From Ignavibacteria bacterium RIFOXYC2_FULL_35_21 (GTDB lineage Bacteria > Bacteroidota > Ignavibacteria > Kapaibacteriales > UBA2268): DNA of 38,336 nt. Made by a program: the position numbers and the translations under genes. Where the stretch lies: positions 1 through 38,336 of the forward strand of contig MHAY01000065.1 in assembly GCA_001804705.1 (NCBI GenBank). Reading direction: 5' to 3'. Positions 27,818 to 34,279 of this stretch are shown one piece after another. Below the pieces are notes generated by a model. That model was not told the DNA's origin and did not search any database. It worked only from the letters and a program-made list of their open reading frames with translations. How positions within the stretch are numbered: position 1 is the stretch's first letter; each line of letters starts with the position of its first letter.

Positions 27818-28413
27818 GTGCAGGAAGAAAAATAAATACATTCAGTCAGGATTGGGGTACACCCGAAAAATATGTGGAAGCTATAAAAGAATTTTTCGGT
27901 GGTAAAATTGTTTTAGATCCATGTTCAAATGACTTTTCAATAGTTGGTGCTGAAGTTGAATATAAGTTACCTAAGCAAGATGGATTAAAGAGTAGTTGGA
28001 ATTATTCAAATATTTATGTTAATCCTCCATACGGTTTAGATAAAGAGCATGGAACATCTATTAAAGACTGGTTAAGAAGATGTTTAATTGCAAATAAAAA
28101 GTATAATTCCGAAGTTCTCGCATTAGTCCCAGTTGCTACAAACACCGGGCATTGGAAAAGATATGTCTTTGGACATGCAAATTCGATTTGTTTTTTATAT
28201 GATACAAGACTCAAATTTTTAATCAATGGAATGAATGGTGGAAAAGGTGCCCCTATGTCTTGTGCCATGATTTATTGGGGTGCTAACTCCGATAGATTCT
28301 ATTCAGTTTTTCATAATTTTGGAGCTGTCGTTGACATTAGAGATTTAAAGGGAAAGAAATTCGGAGAACTCTCTGAAAATCCTCAAATGTTTATACATCT
28401 TGAAGAAGCATAA
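27814..28413 (+). CDS. Phage-type Dam-like DNA N6-adenine methyltransferase
   Basis: 199 residues from the ATG at 27814 (the frame is open to 27796 inside the upstream gene). It resembles the small single-domain phage Dam family (PF05869 type). Motifs are WGTP (14-17), LDPCS (34-38), part of the AdoMet pocket, and the catalytic NPPYG (70-74, the D/N-P-P-Y motif of amino-methyltransferases). LALVPVATNTGHWKRYVFG and a C-terminal GAPMSCAMIYWG follow. It probably protects the host from the adjacent endonuclease. The target (GATC in phage T1 Dam) is not certain here. Confidence 0.85.
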   Translation: MSAGRKINTFSQDWGTPEKYVEAIKEFFGGKIVLDPCSNDFSIVGAEVEYKLPKQDGLKSSWNYSNIYVNPPYGLDKEHGTSIKDWLRRCLIANKKYNSEVLALVPVATNTGHWKRYVFGHANSICFLYDTRLKFLINGMNGGKGAPMSCAMIYWGANSDRFYSVFHNFGAVVDIRDLKGKKFGELSENPQMFIHLEEA

Positions 28414-28521
28414 TTTTATTTCTATGGTTTGATGAAAGGACATTTTCTTTTTATCAATCCTTAAATTTTTTATTACTTAAATTATTTAAATTAATTTATT
28501 TTTATCTGATAAAGGAAAATT

Positions 28522-29814
28522 ATGTTACAAACAGTTGTTCAAAAGATTCTTGCGAGGGCTTCAGGTAAATCCCATGTTGACGTAGGTGATGTGCTTGAGC
28601 CAAGGGTTGACCTTGCAATGTCACATGAAAACGCCGCACTTGTGATGAATCAGTTTCTTGAAATTTACGAAGGCACGGGGTTGGAAGCTAAAATATGGGA
28701 CCCGTCAAAAATAGCTATCATTTTCGACCACAGGGTTCCTGCAGAAAGCAAGAAGACAGCCACGAATCAAAAAAAGATAAGAGAATTTGTTGCTGAGCAG
28801 GGCATTGCAAAATTCCACGACATACGCGGAGATGAGATGGGTATCTGCCACCAGATATTGCCTGAATACGGATATGTACGTCCGGGTTATGTGGTTGTCG
28901 GTACTGACAGCCACACAACCAGCCATGGAGCATTGGGAGCATTCTCATTTGGCATTGGTGCTACCGAGATGGCTTCCGTATGGACACTCGGAGCGATTCT
29001 TAATATTGAAGTTCCTGCAACAATCAAGGTGGTTGTGAATGGGAAATTCCAAAGACATGTTGCTCCAAAAGATTTGATTCTATATTTAATTGGGCAATTA
29101 ACAGCCGAGGGAGCAAATTTCAAGGTAATAGAATATCATGGCGATACTATCAGAAACATGGATACATCCGGAAGATTAACTATCTGCAACATGAGCGTGG
29201 AAGCAGGAGCTACTTCGGGTATTGTTCCTTCTGATGAAGAGACAGTCAGATACCTGAGAGAAGTTGCCGGTGTGAAAGATGAGATTAACTTAGTTGTACC
29301 TGACTCAGATGCTTCGTATGTTCAAGTAATTGATATTGATGTTACATCTCTTGTTCCGCAAATTGCATGCCCTCACACAGTTGATAATGTTAAGCCTGTA
29401 AATGAAGTTGTGGGATTGAAGATAGACCAAGTTGTAATTGGTTCCTGCACAAACGGGCGTTTGGATGACCTCGAAATAGCAGCTTCAATGCTAAAAGGTA
29501 AAAAGGTGGCAAAAGGAACAAGAATGTTAGTATTTCCTGCATCAGGCAAAATATACAGAGAAGCAATGGTAAAGGGATATCTGTATGATTTGATGGAAGC
29601 AGGTGCAGTCATAGCAAACCCGGGATGTGGCCCATGTCTTGGAGTTCACCAGGGGGCATTGGGTGACGGCGAAAGAGCTTTATCAACAACTAACAGGAAT
29701 TTCAAAGGCAGAATGGGTAATCCTGTTTCTGAAGTATATCTCTGTTCACCCGCAGTAGCGGCGGCAAGTGCTTTAACAGGTGTAATCACAAATCCGAATA
29801 ATGGGAGTAAATAA
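28522..29814 (+). CDS. leuC: 3-isopropylmalate dehydratase, large subunit
   Basis: 430 residues. It is the aconitase-family subunit that carries the [4Fe-4S] cluster in leucine biosynthesis. Cluster ligands are Cys309 (IGSCTNGR) and the pair Cys369/Cys372 (NPGCGPCLG); GTDSHTTSHGALGAFSFGIG is the substrate-site block. It is shorter than the 466-residue E. coli type and looks like the two-subunit type of archaea and thermophiles, whose members may act on isopropylmalate, citramalate or homoaconitate. AAAGG lies just upstream of the ATG. No leuA or leuB is nearby. Confidence 0.94.
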   Translation: MLQTVVQKILARASGKSHVDVGDVLEPRVDLAMSHENAALVMNQFLEIYEGTGLEAKIWDPSKIAIIFDHRVPAESKKTATNQKKIREFVAEQGIAKFHDIRGDEMGICHQILPEYGYVRPGYVVVGTDSHTTSHGALGAFSFGIGATEMASVWTLGAILNIEVPATIKVVVNGKFQRHVAPKDLILYLIGQLTAEGANFKVIEYHGDTIRNMDTSGRLTICNMSVEAGATSGIVPSDEETVRYLREVAGVKDEINLVVPDSDASYVQVIDIDVTSLVPQIACPHTVDNVKPVNEVVGLKIDQVVIGSCTNGRLDDLEIAASMLKGKKVAKGTRMLVFPASGKIYREAMVKGYLYDLMEAGAVIANPGCGPCLGVHQGALGDGERALSTTNRNFKGRMGNPVSEVYLCSPAVAAASALTGVITNPNNGSK

Positions 29815-29815
29815 T

Positions 29816-30313
29816 ATGGCAAAAGTAATTTATAAACTCGAAGATGATATTTCCACCGATATAATTTATCCCGGCAGATACATGGCTACTGTGCTTCCGA
29901 CTGAGACTCCGCAATACGCTTTTGCAGACATTGCAGACTTGAATAAAATGCTGAATGATAAACAAGTTCCTCAGAATAGTGTAATTATTGCCGGAAAAAA
30001 TTTCGGCTGCGGCTCCTCGCGAGAGCAGGCTTGCTCAACATTGAAAGGGTATGAGTTAATTATTGTTGCAAGAAATTTTGCAAGAATCTTTTTGCAGAAC
30101 AGCATCAATCTCGGTTTGCAGACTATTGTCTGTCCTGACGTGGAGGCTTCTGTAGGTGATGATATGGAAATATCAGGCAATAAATTAATTAATAAAACAA
30201 CCGGGAAAAGCTTTGATATAATTCCTTTGCCCCAGGCAAGACAAGCGATAATTGATGCCGGAGGATTAATTCCATACACAAGAAAAAGATTGATGGAGAA
30301 GACTGGAAAATAA
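29816..30313 (+). CDS. leuD: 3-isopropylmalate dehydratase, small subunit
   Basis: 165 residues from the ATG at 29816, one base after the leuC stop, with GGGAG inside leuC as ribosome-binding site. The frame is open to 29801 but the family start is MAKVIYKLEDDISTDIIYPG. The swivel domain has the GKNFGCGSSREQA catalytic loop (61-72) and NSINLGLQTI. DDISTDIIYPGRYMA carries the substrate-recognition loop. Forms the heterodimer with LeuC; the exact substrate (isopropylmalate or a close relative) cannot be set from this alone. Confidence 0.94.
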   Translation: MAKVIYKLEDDISTDIIYPGRYMATVLPTETPQYAFADIADLNKMLNDKQVPQNSVIIAGKNFGCGSSREQACSTLKGYELIIVARNFARIFLQNSINLGLQTIVCPDVEASVGDDMEISGNKLINKTTGKSFDIIPLPQARQAIIDAGGLIPYTRKRLMEKTGK

Positions 30314-30370
30314 TTCTGAATTGCACATCAGAAGATATTTCTTTAAAAAAAATATTTAATAAAATAAAAT

Positions 30371-30388
30371 TATAACAATTTTGTTATA
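30371..30388 (+). promoter_or_regulatory. Palindromic operator upstream of higBA
   Basis: TATAACAATTTTGTTATA: two 8-base arms inverted around a TT centre. It ends five bases before the higB ATG. It is well placed to be the binding site of the HigA antitoxin, which in this family represses its own operon through such palindromes. There is no Shine-Dalgarno sequence between it and the ATG. Confidence 0.6.
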
Positions 30389-30393
30389 TTTGT

Positions 30394-30738
30394 ATGAGTA
30401 TAAATATTGGATATTTTAAAACAACATCAGGTCGAATACCAGTTATGGAATTTATTGATTCCCTTGATGTAATACAAAAAGCAAAATTAATTCATGTTAT
30501 TCAACTATTGGAAGAATTTGGAATATCATTAACATTACCACATGCAAAACAAATAGAAAGTAAATTATGGGAGTTGAGAGCTAGTGCTGAAAGAATAATA
30601 TATTTTATTTTTTCAAAAGAAAAAGCAATACTTTTACATGGATTCACAAAAAAAAGAGATAAAATTCCATATAAAGAAATTACAATAGCAAAAAAAAGAT
30701 ATTTAGAATTAATGGAAAGGTATAAAAATGACATTTAG
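30394..30738 (+). CDS. higB: HigB-like toxin (phage Gp49-like / RelE superfamily)
   Basis: 114 residues. FKTTSGRIPVMEFIDSLD is the N-terminal signature of Gp49-like HigB toxins, and KLWELRASAERIIYFIFSKE followed by LLHGFTKKRDKIPYKEITIA matches the mRNA-interferase core and its C-terminal end. Such toxins cleave translated mRNAs on the ribosome. The toxin-first order and the 11-base overlap with the antitoxin gene are typical of higBA. No ribosome-binding site is visible before the ATG, so it may be translated weakly or leaderless. Confidence 0.9.
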   Translation: MSINIGYFKTTSGRIPVMEFIDSLDVIQKAKLIHVIQLLEEFGISLTLPHAKQIESKLWELRASAERIIYFIFSKEKAILLHGFTKKRDKIPYKEITIAKKRYLELMERYKNDI

Positions 30739-31006
30739 GGAACATAAAGCTCAATTGATGAAAGACCCTGAGTTTAAAAAAGAATATGATAGATTAGAAC
30801 CAATCTATGGATTAATACGTGAATTAATTAGATATAGAATTAAAAACGGTTTGACTCAAGAAGAATTAGCACTTCGCATCGGTACAAAACAAAGTGCTAT
30901 TTCAAGGCTGGAGTCAACAAAGCAAATGCCATCACTTAGCTTTCTACGTTCTGTTGCCAATGCTTTGGATATGGAATTACATTTCCGTTTGATTCGTAGA
31001 AATTAA
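30728..31006 (+). CDS. higA: HigA-like antitoxin, XRE-family HTH
   Basis: 92 residues. A Cro/C1-type helix-turn-helix is visible: LTQEELALRIGTKQSAISRL at about residues 43-62. The N-terminal part (REHKAQLMKDPEFKKEYDRL) is typical of HigA and neutralises the toxin. It overlaps the toxin gene by 11 bases. It probably represses the operon at the palindrome 30371-30388. Confidence 0.92.
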   Translation: MTFREHKAQLMKDPEFKKEYDRLEPIYGLIRELIRYRIKNGLTQEELALRIGTKQSAISRLESTKQMPSLSFLRSVANALDMELHFRLIRRN

Positions 31007-31092
31007 TCAAATATTTTAGCTTATGATTTGTCTAATAAGTAAGGATTTTTCAATAAAATTGATTTTTAACATGATACTTGAGAAATTATTAT

Positions 31093-31320
31093 ATGAGTGG
31101 AATTAATTATATAGAAAATCAAAGCAGTCTTGTTATTTTGATTGATAAATCAGCAATAAGCAAGGAACAACTTGATTTGACAAGACAATTTTTCCTGTAC
31201 GATGATATAGATACATCTCATATTCCGTATGTTGATGATGATGAACAGAAAGATATTGAAGAAATTTTAAAAAATGAAGACTGTCACATCATTGGTTCAA
31301 AAACCACTTATAATTTATGA
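31093..31320 (+). CDS. Probable antitoxin of the RelE-type pair
   Basis: 75 residues from the ATG at 31093; an in-frame TTG at 31078 is less likely. I do not recognise a named family. It is acidic towards the C-terminus (VDDDEQKDIEEILKNED) and Ile-rich. Its start has only GAGAA-like sequence about ten bases upstream. The stop overlaps the next gene by four bases (ATGA), so it is read as the antitoxin of the toxin that follows, by context rather than by sequence. Confidence 0.65.
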   Translation: MSGINYIENQSSLVILIDKSAISKEQLDLTRQFFLYDDIDTSHIPYVDDDEQKDIEEILKNEDCHIIGSKTTYNL

Positions 31321-31602
31321 AAATCGAAATAATTCACTCAAAAGAAACACTAAAATTCATTGAAAAACATTCAAATTTATTAGACCGCTCACATCTTGAT
31401 GGCCTTGTTATTAAGGCAGTCAGAAAAATCACTAAGATTGAAAATAATAATATTGATATAAAAAAAATTAAAAGGCAGCAACAAGAATTATTTCAGAATT
31501 AGAACAGGAAATATTAGAATTATTTTTAAAGTTGATTTTGGAATCATTATAATTGCATTTGTTAAAGAAGTCGAATTCAGAGGGAATATATACAAAAAAT
31601 GA
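31317..31602 (+). pseudogene. RelE/ParE-family toxin, frameshifted in an A8 run
   Basis: The first frame encodes 61 residues (MKIEIIHSKETLKFIEKHSN ...) and stops at 31502. From 31468, another frame reads LKGSNKNYFRIRTGNIRIIF and ends EFRGNIYKK at 31602. That second part is a clear RelE/ParE C-terminal half (R-x-R-x-G-x-x-R-I-I-F). The frame jump falls in an A8 run at 31460-31467. Removing one A joins both into a 94-residue toxin of normal size (50 + 44). The gene may be a real pseudogene, a sequencing error, or be rescued by slippage on A8. Its 3' end overlaps the pyrE start by four bases. Confidence 0.8.
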
Positions 31603-32117
31603 CACGTAAAGAACTTGGAAGAGCTATATTTGAAACATCATACCTTACGGGAACTTTTCTACTGCGTTCGGGAAAAATCAGCAGTGAATATTTCGACAAA
31701 TACCTGTTCGAGAGCATACCTGAATTGCTCGAGGAAATAGTAAAGCAAATGCTTCCAATCATGCCAAAAAATTTTGATATGATTGCCGGACTGGAGATGG
31801 GAGGTATTCCAATTGCAACACTTATTTCGCATAAGACAGGCAAGCCCTGTGTTTTTGTACGAAAAAAGTCTAAAGAATACGGAACTAAAAAGCTTGCCGA
31901 AGGTGAAGATATTCAGGGAAAAAAATTATTGATTGTCGAAGATGTTATTACAAGCGGTGGACAGGTAATTCTAAGTGTTACCGATTTGCGCCAACGGGGT
32001 GCAATAGTTAACAACGCAGTTTGTGTGATTGACCGTCAACTTGGCGGCAAGGAGACTTTAGCTAAGAACAATATCGAGCTTGTTCATCTATTCACAATGA
32101 ACGAACTCAAAGTGTGA
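31599..32117 (+). CDS. pyrE: Orotate phosphoribosyltransferase
   Basis: 172 residues; joins orotate and PRPP to make orotidine monophosphate in pyrimidine synthesis. The PRPP-binding motif is LLIVEDVITSGG (110-121) and the flexible catalytic loop FVRKKSKEYGTKKLAEG (86-102). MIAGLEMGGIPIATLIS is also typical. The start overlaps the stop of the restored toxin frame by four bases, which suggests it is translated from the toxin transcript. Confidence 0.96.
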   Translation: MTRKELGRAIFETSYLTGTFLLRSGKISSEYFDKYLFESIPELLEEIVKQMLPIMPKNFDMIAGLEMGGIPIATLISHKTGKPCVFVRKKSKEYGTKKLAEGEDIQGKKLLIVEDVITSGGQVILSVTDLRQRGAIVNNAVCVIDRQLGGKETLAKNNIELVHLFTMNELKV

Positions 32118-32180
32118 TTGAATAAAAAATATTATCACACTTCGATAAACTGATGATGACACATTATTAGAAAATGGTTA

Positions 32181-32203
32181 ATGTCAGGAGTAACTCCTGA
32201 CAT
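32181..32203. repeat. Hairpin between pyrE and the element 32221-32354
   Basis: A 10-bp perfect stem: ATGTCAGGAG, loop TAA, CTCCTGACAT. It lies about 64 bases after pyrE and has no T-tract, so it is not a standard intrinsic terminator. It may be a dispersed repeat or an mRNA 3' end stabiliser. Confidence 0.65.
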
Positions 32204-32220
32204 GGCTGACAAGGATTAAA

Positions 32221-32354
32221 TGAATAGCCACTACTTTCAAGTAGTGGTGATATTAATAACCACAACACTGGGATTTATCCCCTAATTAAAATAAGTGACT
32301 AAAGTCTGAAGGCCGTCGTGAAACACCCCACTATCTGAAGATAGTGGCTATTCA
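32221..32354. repeat. Dispersed 135-bp inverted-end element, copy 1
   Basis: 134 bases bounded by the perfect 11-base inverted repeats TGAATAGCCAC and GTGGCTATTCA. Each end is itself a 9-bp hairpin: CCACTACTT-TC-AAGTAGTGG at the left and CCACTATCT-GA-AGATAGTGG at the right. The middle holds GGGATTTATCCC and TAAGTGACTAAAGTC. It aligns along its whole length, inverted, with 36550-36686. It sits between the convergent genes pyrE and 32442-33464 and contains no coding frame. Confidence 0.85.
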
Positions 32355-32441
32355 AATTGGAAACAAATTTATTTTTTTCTTTCACGAATGCATAGGTGTA
32401 TGCCAAGAAAACAGAATTCATTTATAAATTAATAATGCAAT

Positions 32442-33464
32442 CTATAATTTCAATAATTGTTCTGTCAATGATGAGGTAAGCTCTCTCAATTTATAAATAT
32501 CATCTTCTTTGAGTATGCCTTTCTCAAAACGAACCGGATAAAGTTTTTCATCTTTAATTTTATATAAGCCAAGCTCGAGTTCAGCACCTTCTTTGACCCT
32601 TTTTAAAGTACCTGTGATGTAATAATCAACCTGGAATTTTCCGAGAATTTCCATTTCAAACTTAGAGGGTGCCCTGTAGTTCTCAGCAAAATAAAGTTTA
32701 AACAATTTATAAATAGTGTCGCGTGTTGCTATGTCATATATAACAAAATCCCGGCAATCCTTTGCTGTCTCGAAAATTGTCTCCAGCATATCATACGAAG
32801 CTACTGCCATGCGAGAGTATAAATCCCATATATAAAGTTCCTCATCGTCCTGGAAATCAATACCCCCAATAATTAAAGTTGGTGCAGGTATGACATTGAA
32901 TTTTCCATCCAAAGAAGCATACATCATTGAATCTTTCAAACAAACAGCTACTGCCCTTTGAACTGCCGCCAGAAGTGATGGGTCATACAAAACCTGCTCA
33001 TCTTTCTCCTTAATGAAATGTAGAAGTGCATAACCTGTTCCTTCAGTTTTTTCATCGAAATCGTCAGCATCAACTGCAGATATATCTACCCTGAGCATGT
33101 TTTCAACACGGTTGATATTTAAGAAAAGGATTTTATTTACATTAAGCTTTTCTGCAATAGCGGCTGCTGTTGGTGCTTTATTTTGGTCAACAATTGTTTG
33201 AGCAATAGAATCCCTCATACTAAAGGGAACAAGGTGAAATCTTTCGGTCAGGCTTCCCGCAAGCGCCATAGCTGATTCTACTTTTGACAGAGTAAGGTCG
33301 CTTGCTTCCTTCCCTAATTTGACATCGGCAATCATGAACAATTCAGATTTCCTTGTATCGGCTTCTTTAGAAGTTGTTGAAACACTTGAATCAGCCAACA
33401 ATCCATTCACAAAGATTATTGAATTAAGAAATACAAGAATTGTAATTTTAAATAAGTTTCGCAT
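32442..33464 (-). CDS. Secreted hypothetical protein, TolB/CsgG-like outline
   Basis: 340 residues. A signal peptide (about 1-25, KITILVFLNSIIFVNGLLAD) starts it. I do not recognise a named family. Residues about 42-180 read like the N-terminal domain of TolB/CsgG-type periplasmic proteins (FMIADVKLGKEASDLTLSKV, AAAIAEKLNVNKILFLNI). A second half (about 190-330) has a similar build with ILGKFQVDYYITGTLKRVKE. There is no lipobox cysteine. It is divergent to the NifU gene, 162 bases away. Probable location is the periplasm. Confidence 0.65.
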   Translation of the reverse strand: MRNLFKITILVFLNSIIFVNGLLADSSVSTTSKEADTRKSELFMIADVKLGKEASDLTLSKVESAMALAGSLTERFHLVPFSMRDSIAQTIVDQNKAPTAAAIAEKLNVNKILFLNINRVENMLRVDISAVDADDFDEKTEGTGYALLHFIKEKDEQVLYDPSLLAAVQRAVAVCLKDSMMYASLDGKFNVIPAPTLIIGGIDFQDDEELYIWDLYSRMAVASYDMLETIFETAKDCRDFVIYDIATRDTIYKLFKLYFAENYRAPSKFEMEILGKFQVDYYITGTLKRVKEGAELELGLYKIKDEKLYPVRFEKGILKEDDIYKLRELTSSLTEQLLKL

Positions 33465-33563
33465 TTATTTCTATTTTGAAAATTTTACTTATACTAATTA
33501 CGTTTGAGCATTTTAAAAATTTTCTATTAAACATGTCGTTATTTGTATATTTTACAAAAATCC

Positions 33564-33595
33564 TTTTGTAATTCGTGGAAATATTATTATTATTG
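33564..33595 (+). promoter_or_regulatory. Probable promoter of the NifU-domain gene
   Basis: TTTTG (33564-33568), 19 bases, then TATTATTG (33588-33595). The spacing and -33 are consensus; the -7 element TAnnTTTG has one mismatch. It lies 31 bases upstream of the start codon. Confidence 0.5.
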
Positions 33596-33626
33596 AAAAA
33601 GAATTTTCAAAAGAAAGGTTAATGAA

Positions 33627-33869
33627 ATGTCCGATAATGATGTATTGTATCAAAATGTTTCGAATATAATCGAGAAAGAAATCAAGCCTTATATCGAAGC
33701 TGACGGTGGTAATATCAAGCTCAAAAATGTTGAAGACGGTGTTGTTTACGTTCATCTCTCAGGTGCATGTGCCGGCTGTCCGGGTGCGGCAATGACTCTT
33801 AAAGGCGGAGTTGAAAGAATACTCAAGATGAAACTTAATGACGTTAAGGAAGTAAGGCTGGCATATTAG
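33627..33869 (+). CDS. NifU C-terminal domain Fe-S scaffold protein
   Basis: 80 residues. The stand-alone NifU C-terminal (Nfu) domain holds the cluster-binding CxxC pair Cys48/Cys51 in HLSGACAGCPGAAMTLKGGV, and the N-terminal IIEKEIKPYIEADGGNIKLK block is typical. It assembles and hands on [4Fe-4S] clusters to target enzymes, plausibly including the cluster of LeuC encoded about 4 kb upstream (inference). AAAGG lies just upstream of the ATG. Confidence 0.95.
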   Translation: MSDNDVLYQNVSNIIEKEIKPYIEADGGNIKLKNVEDGVVYVHLSGACAGCPGAAMTLKGGVERILKMKLNDVKEVRLAY

Positions 33870-33937
33870 TTAGCCATACTTTTAACCCGGATTATTCATT
33901 GAAAAATAAATTATATGCGAAAGGTAAGTATAGCACG

Positions 33938-34010
33938 GTCATTCTGAGGAGTGTAGCGACGAAGAATCTCTTACAATGGTGTGAGATGCTTCGACTTCGC
34001 TCAGCATGAC
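33938..34010. repeat. Dispersed GTCATTCTGAGG...CAGCATGAC repeat
   Basis: A 73-base imperfect inverted repeat: GTCATTCTGAG pairs with CTCAGCATGAC, and GAGTGTAGCGACGAAGAATC pairs loosely with GAGATGCTTCGACTTCGCTC. This is a widely dispersed intergenic element in FCB and other genomes. Only one copy is in this window. It lies between the convergent NifU and OmpA genes. Confidence 0.75.
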
Positions 34011-34086
34011 ATTATTAAGATTTTCTTGCATTTCTAATGAATAATTTGGGTTTAATTATTGATTTGTTAGACTGGGTTGAAAATTA

Positions 34087-34116
34087 AAGCCACGGCTTAT
34101 GCTGTGGCTTTTTTTA
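34087..34116 (+). terminator. Intrinsic terminator after the NifU-domain gene
   Basis: AAAGCCACGGC-TTAT-GCTGTGGCTTT is followed by a T-tract; one G-U pair makes it better on the plus strand than on the minus strand. It lies about 220 bases past the NifU stop, behind the repeat at 33938-34010. Confidence 0.75.
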
Positions 34117-34156
34117 TAGCTTTAATTCGTATATCGTTTTTCGATGTAAACTTCAA

Positions 34157-34279
34157 TTCTATAAATATGCCGCAACTATGTTGCTCTATAAGATATTGAA
34201 TTGCGTAGCAATGACATATTTATAGAAAGACAAATCCAAATTATTCGGAATCGCATAGCGAGGGCATATTCTATAATAT
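34157..34279. repeat. TTCTATAAATATG inverted-repeat element with partial second copy
   Basis: TTCTATAAATATG (34157-34169) and its exact inverse CATATTTATAGAA (34215-34227) enclose two smaller hairpin arms. A partial repetition follows: GAATTGCGTAGCAATGACATATT resembles GGAATCGCATAGCGAGGGCATATT at about 34247-34270. Elements of this kind recur in Bacteroidetes-group intergenic regions. It ends at the OmpA stop codon and could serve as its 3' hairpin. Confidence 0.6.

Noticed and set aside
30385-30392. TATATTTG as a promoter -7 element for higB
   Set aside because: It matches TAnnTTTG but lies one base before the ATG, so transcription would start inside the gene. It overlaps the palindrome and is better explained as part of the operator.
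33938-34010. The inverted repeat as the NifU terminator
   Set aside because: No T-tract follows it. The hairpin at 34087-34116 has a T-tract and fits better.
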